Assembly (NCBI GenBank): GCA_035631035.1
Contig: DASQJL010000062.1
Span: 1 to 64,000, forward strand
Direction of reading: 5' to 3'
Length of the DNA: 64,000 bases
Origin: Candidatus Binatia bacterium
GTDB lineage: Bacteria; Eisenbacteria; RBG-16-71-46; SZUA-252
Made by a program: the position numbers and the translations under genes. The notes under the pieces were generated by a model, which was not told the DNA's origin, made no database searches, and worked only from the letters and a program-made list of their open reading frames with translations. Shown piece by piece: positions 43,579 to 51,997 of this stretch; within the stretch, counting starts at the first letter, position 1, and each line of letters starts with the position of its first letter.

Positions 43579-44550
43579 TCACACCTTGATGTTGACGATT
43601 TGACGGATCGCGAGTGATCCAAGGAGCTGCATGAGCGCGCCGAATCCGAGCACCGCCCGACCGCTCGGAAGGTCCCACATCTTGTGGAAGTACTCGGGCG
43701 CCACGATCACCATGAAGATGGCGAGCCCGAGCGGCAGGCAGGTGAGGATGGCGCCGGTCAGACGCCCCTGCGCCGTGAACGTCTGGATGTCGCCCAGAAT
43801 CCGGAAGCGGTCGCGGATCAGGCGGCTCGTGTTGTCCAGAACCTCGGTCAGGTTGCCGCCCGTGTCCCGCTGGAGCACCACCGCCGTCACGAAGAACTTG
43901 AGATCGAGGGAGTCCACGCGGTTCGCCATGTTCGTCAGGGCCTCGCGCATTTCGAGACCCAATGCCTGCTCCTCCACGACGATGGCAAACTCGGACCGGA
44001 TCGGTTCCGGCGACTCGTCGGCCACGATCTGCATGGCCGAGGAGAACGAGATGCCCGCGCGCAGGGCGCTTACCAGGAGGTCGAGCGCGTCCGGAAACTC
44101 TTCGGAGAACGCTTTCATGCGAACGCTCTTCTTGTGATGAAGGATCAGAAGAGGAGCGACGCCGCCCACCACCATGAAGACCAGCGCGTGGAGGAGCCGG
44201 GCGAACACGACGTACCCGACGAGGTACGCGATCATGGCGCCGGCCGCCATGATCAGGAGGAACATGCCGACCCGCATCGACGAGCCCGCCTGGTAGAGCA
44301 GCAGCTCCAGGCCGCGGGCCACGGTCATCTTGCGGAGGAACCGGTCCAGGAACGGCATCGAGCTCATGCGGGTGTCCCGCTCGATCGCGAGCGCCGCGCC
44401 GCCCGACGCGCGCAACCGCGCTCGGGGATCCTGGGCGCCGATGCGGTCCCGCAGGCTGCGCGTGCCCTGCTCCTGCTTGCGCAGGTTCATGGCGACGACC
44501 ACGGCCGCGGTGGCCCCGAAGAGGAGAACCGCTACGAACAGATAGATCAT
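43579..44550 (-). CDS. tadB: Tad pilus inner-membrane platform protein TadB
   Basis: 323 aa with an N-terminal helix, two central helices and the T2SS F domain (FPDALDLLVSALRAGISFSSAMQIV), then a C-terminal helix. It pairs with TadC on the membrane and contacts the ATPase TadA. ATG at 44550 overlaps the tadA stop by 4 nt. Confidence 0.93.
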   Translation of the reverse strand: MIYLFVAVLLFGATAAVVVAMNLRKQEQGTRSLRDRIGAQDPRARLRASGGAALAIERDTRMSSMPFLDRFLRKMTVARGLELLLYQAGSSMRVGMFLLIMAAGAMIAYLVGYVVFARLLHALVFMVVGGVAPLLILHHKKSVRMKAFSEEFPDALDLLVSALRAGISFSSAMQIVADESPEPIRSEFAIVVEEQALGLEMREALTNMANRVDSLDLKFFVTAVVLQRDTGGNLTEVLDNTSRLIRDRFRILGDIQTFTAQGRLTGAILTCLPLGLAIFMVIVAPEYFHKMWDLPSGRAVLGFGALMQLLGSLAIRQIVNIKV

Positions 44551-45938
44551 TTCACCACCCCCCGGTCGAAGAGCCCGCCGAGGTCCGTCCCGGCCAGCTC
44601 GACCCGCTCCGCGAAGTGCGGCACGACGCCGGTGGCCTCGAAACGTCCCTCAATCCTCCCGTCCGCCTTGGTCCCGGTGCGGACGAACCGGAAGATCTCC
44701 TGCATCGTCACCACGGGTCCTTCCATGCCGACGATCTCCTGCACGCTGAGGATCTTGCGCGTCCCGTCCGGGAGGCGCGACACGTGGATCACGCAATCGA
44801 GCGCCGACGCGATCTGCTCCCGGATGGCCTTGTCGGGCAGCGAGTGCCCGGCCATGAGGACCAGGTTCTCCATGCGGTGCAGGGCGTCCCGCGGGCCGTT
44901 GGAGTGCAGCGTCGTCAGCGACCCGTCGTGGCCGGTGTTCATGGCCTGGAGCATGTCGAGCACTTCGTCGCCGCGCACCTCGCCGACGACGATCCGGTCG
45001 GGGCGCATGCGCAGCGCGTTCCGGACCAGGTCACGCTGGGTAATCGTTCCCTTCCCTTCCAGGTTCGGCGGCCGGGTTTCCAGGCGCACGACGTGCGGCT
45101 GCTGGAGCTGGAGCTCCGCCGAGTCCTCGATGGTCACGATGCGCTCGCCGTCGGGGATCGACCGCGAGAGGATGTTCAGGAGCGTCGTCTTGCCCGAGCC
45201 GGTGCCCCCCGTGATCAGCGCGTTGATGCGCGCGCGGATCACGCCCTGGAGCAGGACGGCCATGGTCTCGGTCATCGAGCCCAGCTCGAGCAGGTTGTCG
45301 ATGGAGAGCGCCCGGCGGCGGAAGCGGCGGATCGAGAGGATCGGCCCGTCCAGCGCCGAGGGGGGGATGATCGCGTTCACGCGCGAGCCGTCCGGCAGGC
45401 GCGCGTCCACGAGCGGGCTCGATTCGTCGATGCGGCGGCCCACTCGCGAGATGATGCGGTCGATGATCTGGCGAAGATGCGCGTCGTCCCGGAACTGCAC
45501 GTCGGTCAGCTCCAGCTTGCCGAGCCGCTCGACGTAGACCTGGCGGTGCGTGTTGACCAGGATGTCGGAAATCTCCTCGTCCAGGATGAAGGGCGTGATC
45601 GGCCCGAGATCGAAGGTGTCGTGCAGGAGCTCCTGGACCAGGCGCTCCTCGTCGGAGCGGCCCAGCCGGAGGTCCGACTCGCCCAGGAGGCGGCGCGCCA
45701 CCGATTCCACCTGCTCGCGGCGGCGGTTCTCGTCCATCCCCTCGAGATTGGCCATGTTCAGCTTGCCGATCAGCTCGCGATGGAGGCGGCGCTTCAGCTC
45801 CTGGTACTCGTCCAGCTGCTGATGGCCGTTCTGGCCGTTGCGCGCCTGCGCCCCGGGCTCCGACGGTTCGAGGATCGGCGCGGACGACGACGTCGCGGTG
45901 GCGGCCGGCGCGCGCCGGAAGCGTTCTCGTAAGCTCAT
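44547..45938 (-). CDS. tadA: Tad pilus motor ATPase TadA/CpaF
   Basis: 463 aa. N-terminal helical region to about 130, then the hexameric secretion ATPase core: Walker A GGTGSGKTTLLNI at about residue 240, Asp box IVTIEDSAELQL, Walker B VVGEVRGDEVLDM and the His box TGHDGSLTTLHSN. It powers both extension and retraction in known Tad pili. It overlaps tadZ by 4 nt and tadB by 4 nt. Confidence 0.95.
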   Translation of the reverse strand: MSLRERFRRAPAATATSSSAPILEPSEPGAQARNGQNGHQQLDEYQELKRRLHRELIGKLNMANLEGMDENRRREQVESVARRLLGESDLRLGRSDEERLVQELLHDTFDLGPITPFILDEEISDILVNTHRQVYVERLGKLELTDVQFRDDAHLRQIIDRIISRVGRRIDESSPLVDARLPDGSRVNAIIPPSALDGPILSIRRFRRRALSIDNLLELGSMTETMAVLLQGVIRARINALITGGTGSGKTTLLNILSRSIPDGERIVTIEDSAELQLQQPHVVRLETRPPNLEGKGTITQRDLVRNALRMRPDRIVVGEVRGDEVLDMLQAMNTGHDGSLTTLHSNGPRDALHRMENLVLMAGHSLPDKAIREQIASALDCVIHVSRLPDGTRKILSVQEIVGMEGPVVTMQEIFRFVRTGTKADGRIEGRFEATGVVPHFAERVELAGTDLGGLFDRGVVK

Positions 45939-47266
45939 CGAAGCACCTTCTTTCCGAAGAGACCGCGCCGAATGCTTTCCTCCGCCTGCGGGGCCGGCGC
46001 CTGCTTCCCCGAGAGTTTGGCGGCGAGGGCGATGATGTCCTTGGCGGCCGGCGATTCCGGGTCCTCCTGGCAGAGGGCCCGCCCCGCGTTCACCGAGGCG
46101 AACACGCGCCGGTAGTCGTTCGTGATCGTGTGGTAGGGCTGCATCTGCATCGCCTCGGCCAGCTGGTCCAGCGTGATCAAGCCCCGGGTGCCGGTGGAGC
46201 GGTTGACGATCAGGCGCACCCGGTCGGGAACGTTCGTGAAGTGAAGTCGGTCGAGCAGCTCCATCGCGCGGCGCGCGGCGCGGATCGCCGGGATCGAAAG
46301 CTCCCCGACCACCAGGATCGTCGTGCTCCTGTCGAGGATCTCGAGCGAGACCTCGTCGAAGGTGTGCGGCGCGTCCACGACGACAACGTCATGCGTAGCG
46401 GCCAGCGCGTCCAGGACGGCGCCGGCCTGCGCCGGCGTGATCGGCTCGAGGTTGGTGAGATCCTCGGGCTGCGCCAGGACGTTCACGCCGCTCGAATGCG
46501 GCAGGAGATTCATCCGGAGCGTCGCGGAATCGATGCGCGGCGCCCGGAGCAGATCGGACATCGACCGCTCGGCCCGCAGGCCCAGCAGGTGGGCCGAGCT
46601 TCCCGTCTGCGCGTCGAAGTCCGCGAGCGCGGTCTCGACGCCCATGTTGGCTTTGAGCGCCACGGCCAGGTTGGCCGCGACCGTGGAGCTCCCGACGCCG
46701 CCTTTGATGGTGAAGAGAGTTACGATCGAGCGCGCTCGGGTACCCGATGCGGAGCGGGCGGCGCCGCTTCGCGAGACACGCTCGACCGCTTCCTGAAGGA
46801 GCGCCCGGTCGAGGGGTTTCTTCAAGACTTCCTGCGCCCCCGCGCGGATGGCCCTCAGGAGGAGCTGGGGATCCAGGGAATTGGAGAGAAGGAAGAGCGC
46901 GGTGTCGGGCGCATCCATCTTGAAGTGCCCCGCCGCGGTCAGCGCTTCCTCATAGTCGTCCGGAAGATCGAGCAGCACCACCCGCGGCGCCTTCTGGCGC
47001 GCGAGCAGGAGCCCGCTGCGAAGCTCCGTCCGCTCGCCGACGATCTCGACGCCCGGGAGTCCGTGCAGCGCGGCCCGGGTCGTGCGCTGCTGGCCGTCGT
47101 CCTCGAGGATGAGGAGCACGGTCACGACGCCCGGGTTGTAGTCGGCCGGGACCAGGCGCTCGGACGCGTGCCCGCCGCCGTTCCCATTGGCGTGCCCGTT
47201 CGTCTCGTCCGGACGACGGTCGGGGTCGCCGCTGTTGTTGGAATCTTCGAAACGCATGCCGCTCAC
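45935..47266 (-). CDS. tadZ: Tad pilus localisation protein TadZ/CpaE
   Basis: 443 aa. A Gly/Asn-rich N-terminal stretch, then an atypical receiver domain (about 45-165), then a ParA/MinD-like ATPase with deviant Walker A FTIKGGVGSSTVAANLA. In other Tad systems it places the pilus machine at the pole. The receiver-like domain lacks the usual acidic cluster and its phosphorylation is doubtful. The start is ATG at 47266. Confidence 0.9.
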   Translation of the reverse strand: MSGMRFEDSNNSGDPDRRPDETNGHANGNGGGHASERLVPADYNPGVVTVLLILEDDGQQRTTRAALHGLPGVEIVGERTELRSGLLLARQKAPRVVLLDLPDDYEEALTAAGHFKMDAPDTALFLLSNSLDPQLLLRAIRAGAQEVLKKPLDRALLQEAVERVSRSGAARSASGTRARSIVTLFTIKGGVGSSTVAANLAVALKANMGVETALADFDAQTGSSAHLLGLRAERSMSDLLRAPRIDSATLRMNLLPHSSGVNVLAQPEDLTNLEPITPAQAGAVLDALAATHDVVVVDAPHTFDEVSLEILDRSTTILVVGELSIPAIRAARRAMELLDRLHFTNVPDRVRLIVNRSTGTRGLITLDQLAEAMQMQPYHTITNDYRRVFASVNAGRALCQEDPESPAAKDIIALAAKLSGKQAPAPQAEESIRRGLFGKKVLR

Positions 47267-47291
47267 CTCCGAGCTAGTTCGCGGACCAGGA

Positions 47292-48341
47292 CTATTCGAT
47301 CAGATGGACGCCGTACACGGCCGTGCTGTCCGGCGGGATTTCGGAGTCCACCGTGCCGACGGCGATGTAGTCGATGAACTGCCCCTTGAAGCCGTTCTTG
47401 TTCAGGTCGTTGGGCGGCCGGTACTGCATGAAGAAAGCCGCGAACTTGAGCACCTTCACCATCTTCTTGCCGTTCACACTGAACGTCGCCACGATCGGCG
47501 TGAGGAACACGCGGCTCTGGTTGCCGGTGTACTGCTGGTAGCAGATCCCCTCGCGCTTGTCCGTGTCGCGGTCGAATCGCTCCTGCAGCGCGTCGCGGAT
47601 CGGGCCCAGGTTCAAGCCGGGCTTGGTGGCGCTCTCGGTCATGTCGCCGATGTGGAAGCAGCAGTCGTAGCCGTTCAGGATGTAGTAGGCCAGCTCCGCC
47701 GCGCCCCCCTTGTTGGTTGCCGTGCTGTCGTTCTCCACGCAGTTGTCGAAGTCCAGGAACTGGAAATTGCCCTGCTGCGACGCGCCGACCGGCATCGTCA
47801 GCGTGTAGGTGCTGTCGCAGCTCTTGGAGAAGTCGCCGTACGAAGGCTTCTCCGGCGCGAAGGGCGCAAGCCCCTCGCAGACGTCGGTCAGCGGTCCGAC
47901 CTCAGCGGTCGCGTTGGCCCGGACGTTCATGAAACGCAACCCGAGCGTCTGCGCGAAGTGGAGCATCACCGAGTTGCCGTGGTCGGCGTCGCGATAGACG
48001 CTGACCTTGACCTTGCGAACCCCCGGGAACTCCACGTCGGTGTCCGGGTTGATGACGACCGACGTTTTCACGTTCTGGTAGGCGTGATTGGCTGCAGCCG
48101 TGGCGGCCGCGCGGGCCTTGGAGTTCGCGACATTGAGCTGGGCGGTCAGGGGGTCGATCGCTGAGGCGCCGGCAAGCGCCGCGGCATCCGCGGCGGCCTG
48201 CAGCTCGGTCTTGGCCGCCATGAGCTTCCCCACGTCGATCGCCAGGGAGACGAACCATAGCGACACGAGGAGGAAGACGGCGACGTACAGGAGGGCCATG
48301 CCCTCCTCGCCGCGGCGGCGGTTGCGCGTCGACAGGCTCAT
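47292..48341 (-). CDS. tadG: TadG-like pilus assembly protein
   Basis: 349 aa. The N-terminal RRRGEEGMALLYVAVFLLVSLWFVSLAIDVG is the TadE/TadG pseudopilin-like helix, and AKTELQAAADAAALAGASAI is the TadG signature. The rest is a periplasmic domain with several cysteines, and no clear von Willebrand domain can be seen, so it may be a shortened form. It lies between the secretin gene and tadZ. Confidence 0.85.
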   Translation of the reverse strand: MSLSTRNRRRGEEGMALLYVAVFLLVSLWFVSLAIDVGKLMAAKTELQAAADAAALAGASAIDPLTAQLNVANSKARAAATAAANHAYQNVKTSVVINPDTDVEFPGVRKVKVSVYRDADHGNSVMLHFAQTLGLRFMNVRANATAEVGPLTDVCEGLAPFAPEKPSYGDFSKSCDSTYTLTMPVGASQQGNFQFLDFDNCVENDSTATNKGGAAELAYYILNGYDCCFHIGDMTESATKPGLNLGPIRDALQERFDRDTDKREGICYQQYTGNQSRVFLTPIVATFSVNGKKMVKVLKFAAFFMQYRPPNDLNKNGFKGQFIDYIAVGTVDSEIPPDSTAVYGVHLIE

Positions 48342-48346
48342 GACGG

Positions 48347-49540
48347 TTACTTGGTCTCCGGAGTCGGGTGGTTGGCCGGCGCGTCATGGTCCGGCTCGTC
48401 GGTCGGGAGCTTCGGGAATTCGTGAGCGAGATCGGTGACCAGGGACGGCGTCACGGCGATCATCAGGTCGCGCTCGATCAGCTCGGTCTTCTTGTACTTG
48501 AAGAGCAGGTTCAGGACCGGGATATCGCCCAGGATCGGGAACTTCTTCACGGTCTTGTGCTGTTCGCTGTGCTTCACGCCGCCGATGACCAGCACGTCGC
48601 CGCTGTTCATCTCGACCGTGGTTCCGACGCGTCGCGTGGACACGCCCGGCACCACGTACCCGTTCAGCAGCACCGAGTGGGAGTAGTCCGGAGCGCTGAC
48701 CTCGGGCGCCACGTAGAGCCGGATCCGGCCGCCGTCCAGGACGGTGGGAATGCACGCGAGCTTGATCCCATATTCCTTCCACTCGATCGTCACCGTCGTC
48801 CCGTTCACGGAGGAGCTGTTCGCGATCGGAACGGGGAATTCGCCGCCGGCCAGGAACGAGGCGCTGTCGCCGCTGGTCGCGACCAGGTTCGGGCTGGCCA
48901 GGGTCTTGACCGCGCCGTTCTCTTCCAGCATCCGGAAGGTCGTCAGGAAATTGGCGTTGCCGTCGCCACGCCGCCAGGTCGCGAACCCATCCGTCTCCGG
49001 ACCGATCAGGGGCGGGTTATAGGGAGTCTCGACCTTGGTGACGAAGAGACCGCCGGTGATGGTTCCGTTGAGTCGCTTGGCATCGTGCAGCATGGCGGTC
49101 CAGTCGAAGCCCATCTCCTTCATCTTCTGCAGATTTACCTCGGAGATCCGCGTCTCCAGGAGGACCTGCGGCTTCGAGGACTGGTCGCTCACCGTCACGT
49201 CGTAGAGCGTGAAGTGACCGTTCTCTTCCCACACGACCAGCGAGGTATGCCCGGGAGCCTTGCCGTTCAGCACGACCGACCGCTCGGAGCCGACGGCCGC
49301 GTCGGCCACCTTGGAGTCGGCGATCGAGACCGTGCTCACTTCGTTCGGCATCTCGATGACGAGGGACTTGCCCGCTCCCACCTCGAGCGGCTCGGCCTTC
49401 CCGGCCAGCGCCGGCGCAGCCGGCATTGCGATCCATGCGAGGCCCAGGATCCCCAGGGCCAGCGCCGCGCGGCGGACGCCGCGTTCCACGTTACCGAGCA
49501 TCGTGCGAACCATCGTTCGGCTCCTTGGGTTGGGGCTCAT
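48347..49540 (-). CDS. rcpA: Tad pilus secretin RcpA/CpaC
   Basis: 397 aa. Signal peptide (ALALGILGLAWIAMPAAPALA), then the pilus secretin N-domain (EPLEVGAGKSLVIEMPNEVSTVSIAD) and the C-terminal secretin core (PILGDIPVLNLLFKYKKTELIERDLMIAVTPSLV). It forms the outer-membrane pore. It is on the short side for CpaC. Overlaps rcpC by 4 nt. Confidence 0.93.
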   Translation of the reverse strand: MSPNPRSRTMVRTMLGNVERGVRRAALALGILGLAWIAMPAAPALAGKAEPLEVGAGKSLVIEMPNEVSTVSIADSKVADAAVGSERSVVLNGKAPGHTSLVVWEENGHFTLYDVTVSDQSSKPQVLLETRISEVNLQKMKEMGFDWTAMLHDAKRLNGTITGGLFVTKVETPYNPPLIGPETDGFATWRRGDGNANFLTTFRMLEENGAVKTLASPNLVATSGDSASFLAGGEFPVPIANSSSVNGTTVTIEWKEYGIKLACIPTVLDGGRIRLYVAPEVSAPDYSHSVLLNGYVVPGVSTRRVGTTVEMNSGDVLVIGGVKHSEQHKTVKKFPILGDIPVLNLLFKYKKTELIERDLMIAVTPSLVTDLAHEFPKLPTDEPDHDAPANHPTPETK

Positions 49541-50415
49541 CGGACGCTATCGCGCAGCGCGGGAAGCTCCGTCACCTTGGCTTCACGGATGATGCGAACC
49601 GTAGGCTTCACCGGCCGGGTGGCAGGCATATGAGGCACGGTCGCCGCAGCCACGGCCGTTCCCGTCTTGTTGAGCGAATGCTTGACCGCTTTCGCCAGCT
49701 TGGGCCCCGGCCTGCCATCGAGCATCTCGCCTGTGGATAGACCGGCAACGCGCATCGTGTCGGCGTCCTCCGGGTTCCGGAGCACCAGGTGGATCTTGCC
49801 CTCGTGGAGTCCGAGGGCGAGTCTCTCGGCGCCGGCCGGGTCGACCAGGATCGTCACGGCCTGGACGGTGATCGGCTTGTTGTCCTGCTGGGTCGTCTTC
49901 TGGCCCGAAGCGAGCACCTCGGCGTTCTGGAGGATGGTCTTGGTCTGCGCTTCCTGATCGGCGCCGCGGCCGTCCACGGTGCAGAGGACGTCGACGCGAT
50001 CGCCGGGGAGCACGAAGCCGCTGACGCCCGAGACCTGGTTCACCTCGAGGCTCGTGGCGCGCAGGCCGGGGCGGACCAGCATCGAGAGGCCGCCGCCCCG
50101 TGAGGAGAGCTTGGTCACCGTGATCGGCTCACGCGCGGCCAGGAAGATCTTGGTGGTCTGCCCCACGACCGAATCGGGGTCGGAGAACGCGCCCGCCGGA
50201 ACGCTTTCCTTGGGATAGCGCACGACGCGGAGCTGCGCCCGGTCCAGCTTCGCCCCGAACGTCAGGTCGGTCGCGGTGATCACGACCGGGACGAAGTGTT
50301 TGGACGTGTTCTGCGCGACCTTCTGCGCCGTCGCCTTGAGACCGGCATAGCCGGCCAACGCGGCGAGAGCGCCGAGCACGAGGGCCAACGCGAGTACGGA
50401 TCTGGATCGGGACAT
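49537..50415 (-). CDS. rcpC: Tad pilus assembly protein RcpC/CpaB
   Basis: 292 aa. N-terminal membrane helix (VLALALVLGALAALAGYAGL), then an SAF domain (FVPVVITATDLTFGAKLDRAQLRVVRYP) and the RcpC domain (GFVLPGDRVDVLCTVDG). It supports secretin assembly and may bind peptidoglycan. The ATG at 50415 follows a GGGAGGAG site, decisive in a longer open frame. Confidence 0.92.
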   Translation of the reverse strand: MSRSRSVLALALVLGALAALAGYAGLKATAQKVAQNTSKHFVPVVITATDLTFGAKLDRAQLRVVRYPKESVPAGAFSDPDSVVGQTTKIFLAAREPITVTKLSSRGGGLSMLVRPGLRATSLEVNQVSGVSGFVLPGDRVDVLCTVDGRGADQEAQTKTILQNAEVLASGQKTTQQDNKPITVQAVTILVDPAGAERLALGLHEGKIHLVLRNPEDADTMRVAGLSTGEMLDGRPGPKLAKAVKHSLNKTGTAVAAATVPHMPATRPVKPTVRIIREAKVTELPALRDSVR

Positions 50416-50426
50416 CGTTCTCCTCC

Positions 50427-50897
50427 CTAAGGGGCCGACGGGTCTCCGCCGGTTTCGTGACGCATCACGCACTGACTCGACATGGAAATGGTGTTGCCGT
50501 AATCGCCGCCCACGAGGGCGTAGATCCCTGGGGTCATGAACGTGAACGTGGCGGTCACGGTGACGTGATCCAGCTTGGTGCCGGCGTCGGGACCGGTCAC
50601 CGTGACCGCCGTCGCGGCAATGCCCGCCGGAGCCAGGATCTCGTTCACGCGGCCGCTGACGCTCGCCAGGTCCGGGTCCGTGATCACGGCGATGCGCGCG
50701 CCCTCGCGAGCGGCCTGGTCGAGTACGCTCTTCGTCTGGAACGCGCGGCCGAAGTCGAGCATTCCCATCGCGAGCACGAGGAGGATCGGGAGGACGAACG
50801 CGGCCTCGATCAGCGCCACGCCGCTCTCCCGCCGCCCGGCTTCCCGAGGAGCGCGACCCGCGGATGCGCGCGCCACGTCGTCGTGCTGCACACTCAT
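50427..50897 (-). CDS. tadE: TadE-like minor pseudopilin
   Basis: 156 aa. The motif RRESGVALIEAAFVLPILLVLAMGMLDFGRAF is the TadE pseudopilin segment with the prepilin-peptidase processing G-V-A-L-I-E region. A soluble domain with alternating beta strands follows (HVTVTATFTFMTPGIYALV). The ATG at 50897 overlaps the tadV stop by 4 nt. Confidence 0.85.
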   Translation of the reverse strand: MSVQHDDVARASAGRAPREAGRRESGVALIEAAFVLPILLVLAMGMLDFGRAFQTKSVLDQAAREGARIAVITDPDLASVSGRVNEILAPAGIAATAVTVTGPDAGTKLDHVTVTATFTFMTPGIYALVGGDYGNTISMSSQCVMRHETGGDPSAP

Positions 50898-51424
50898 TGC
50901 GCGCCTCCGAGTCGGGGTACGAGGGCCAGCGTCACGGTCGCGAGCGCGATCGCGACGCCGAACGGGATGTAGATCCTGGAAGTCTCCGGAGCGGCCACCG
51001 GCACCCCGGCCGCCCGGGTTGCCGCCCAGCGGGCCAGGCCCGCCGTTCGTCCGAGCATTTCGCGCAGCCGTCCGAGACGGAGCGCCGTCACGACGCCGAG
51101 CAGCCCGCCGAAGATCAGCGCGGCCAGCCCGGCGAGGAGCGCCATCGGAAACGAGAGAATGGCGCCGACCGCCATCAGGAGCTTCACGTCTCCCGCGCCC
51201 GTGAAGCGGAACAGGTAGCCCGGGAGAAGAAGGGCTCCGGCCGCCAGTGCGCCGCATGCGGAGAGGAGAAGGCCCTGCCCGGCCCCGAGGGCGCTGTGCA
51301 CGCACAGCGCCGCTACGAGGGCCGGGATGGTCAGAGCGTTCGGGATCCTGCGCGAGCGCAGGTCCGTCCAACTCGCCACACCGCACAGGATCACCGCGCC
51401 GCCGGTCATCCAAGGTGTAGTCAT
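50894..51424 (-). CDS. tadV: Prepilin peptidase TadV/CpaA (A24)
   Basis: 176 aa, about six helices. The two catalytic aspartates of A24 peptidases lie in SWTDLRSRRIPNALT and FRFTGAGDVKLLMA. It lacks the N-methyltransferase domain, as in TadV. It processes the Flp pilin encoded 19 nt upstream and TadE-like proteins. Confidence 0.93.
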   Translation of the reverse strand: MTTPWMTGGAVILCGVASWTDLRSRRIPNALTIPALVAALCVHSALGAGQGLLLSACGALAAGALLLPGYLFRFTGAGDVKLLMAVGAILSFPMALLAGLAALIFGGLLGVVTALRLGRLREMLGRTAGLARWAATRAAGVPVAAPETSRIYIPFGVAIALATVTLALVPRLGGAQ

Positions 51425-51443
51425 GTTGGTTGTGTTCGTCGAA

Positions 51444-51617
51444 TTACATCGCGTTCAGAGCGTCCACCGCAGCCTGGTACGCACCCTCGACCGCCGTACG
51501 GAGGCCGAGCGGGTCCGCGATGATGACGGCCGTCGCGATCGCGGCCACGAACGCCGCGAGAAGGCCATACTCGATGAGATCTTCGCCACGCTCGTCCCGA
51601 ATGAAGTTCTTCAGCAT
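51444..51617 (-). CDS. flp: Flp-type major pilin
   Basis: 57 aa from ATG at 51617: MLKNFIRDERGEDLIEYGLLAAFVAAIATAVII. Cleavage is expected after the G of ERG|EDLIEYG, which has the E and Y of the Flp motif, and is followed by a single helix. The C-terminus GAYQAAVDALNAM is short. It is preceded by GGAGGGTG. It is the first gene of the operon, usually the most highly expressed; the pilin forms the fibre. Confidence 0.95.
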   Translation of the reverse strand: MLKNFIRDERGEDLIEYGLLAAFVAAIATAVIIADPLGLRTAVEGAYQAAVDALNAM

Positions 51618-51997
51618 TGAAGCACCCTCCCACTACAAGACTGTGGTACTGCGTTTGCCCGACCCGGCCCGTTTCAAGTTCGGTCTCTTCCGGGCGAGCG
51701 GCCCACTACCGGCGCGTGGCGGATGACCTCCGCCGCGAGGCGTTTGGACCACGCGCGCATCCATGCAAGGGCAACTTCGATGCCGCATTTCATCGCAGAG
51801 CGCTGCGCGTCCCTACCTATCGGCTGGGGCAGGAATTAGCAGGAGCGAAAAGCGCATCGCGCGCGCGGGACGCACGCCGGGGAGCCGAAAACTGGGGGAG
51901 ATCACCCAAGTGAAGGCTGGAATTGTCCCCAAGTCCTTGTGCGGCTAGGATGGTCGTATCCAACCGCTTCCGCGATTCCACCGACCCAGGAGCGCGC
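51618..51997. other. 380-nt intergenic region between flp and the M20 peptidase gene
   Basis: It should hold promoters for both divergent genes, but I see no strong sigma70 pair for flp. The pilin side has the ribosome-binding site GGAGGGTG at 51622-51629. No gene or clear repeat was found. The stretch 51840-51960 is only moderately AT-enriched. Confidence 0.5.

Noticed and set aside
51643-51658. Sigma54-like site, GG-N10-GC, on the plus strand behind flp
   Set aside because: It points away from flp and is over 300 nt from the next gene; such pairs occur often by chance in GC-rich DNA.
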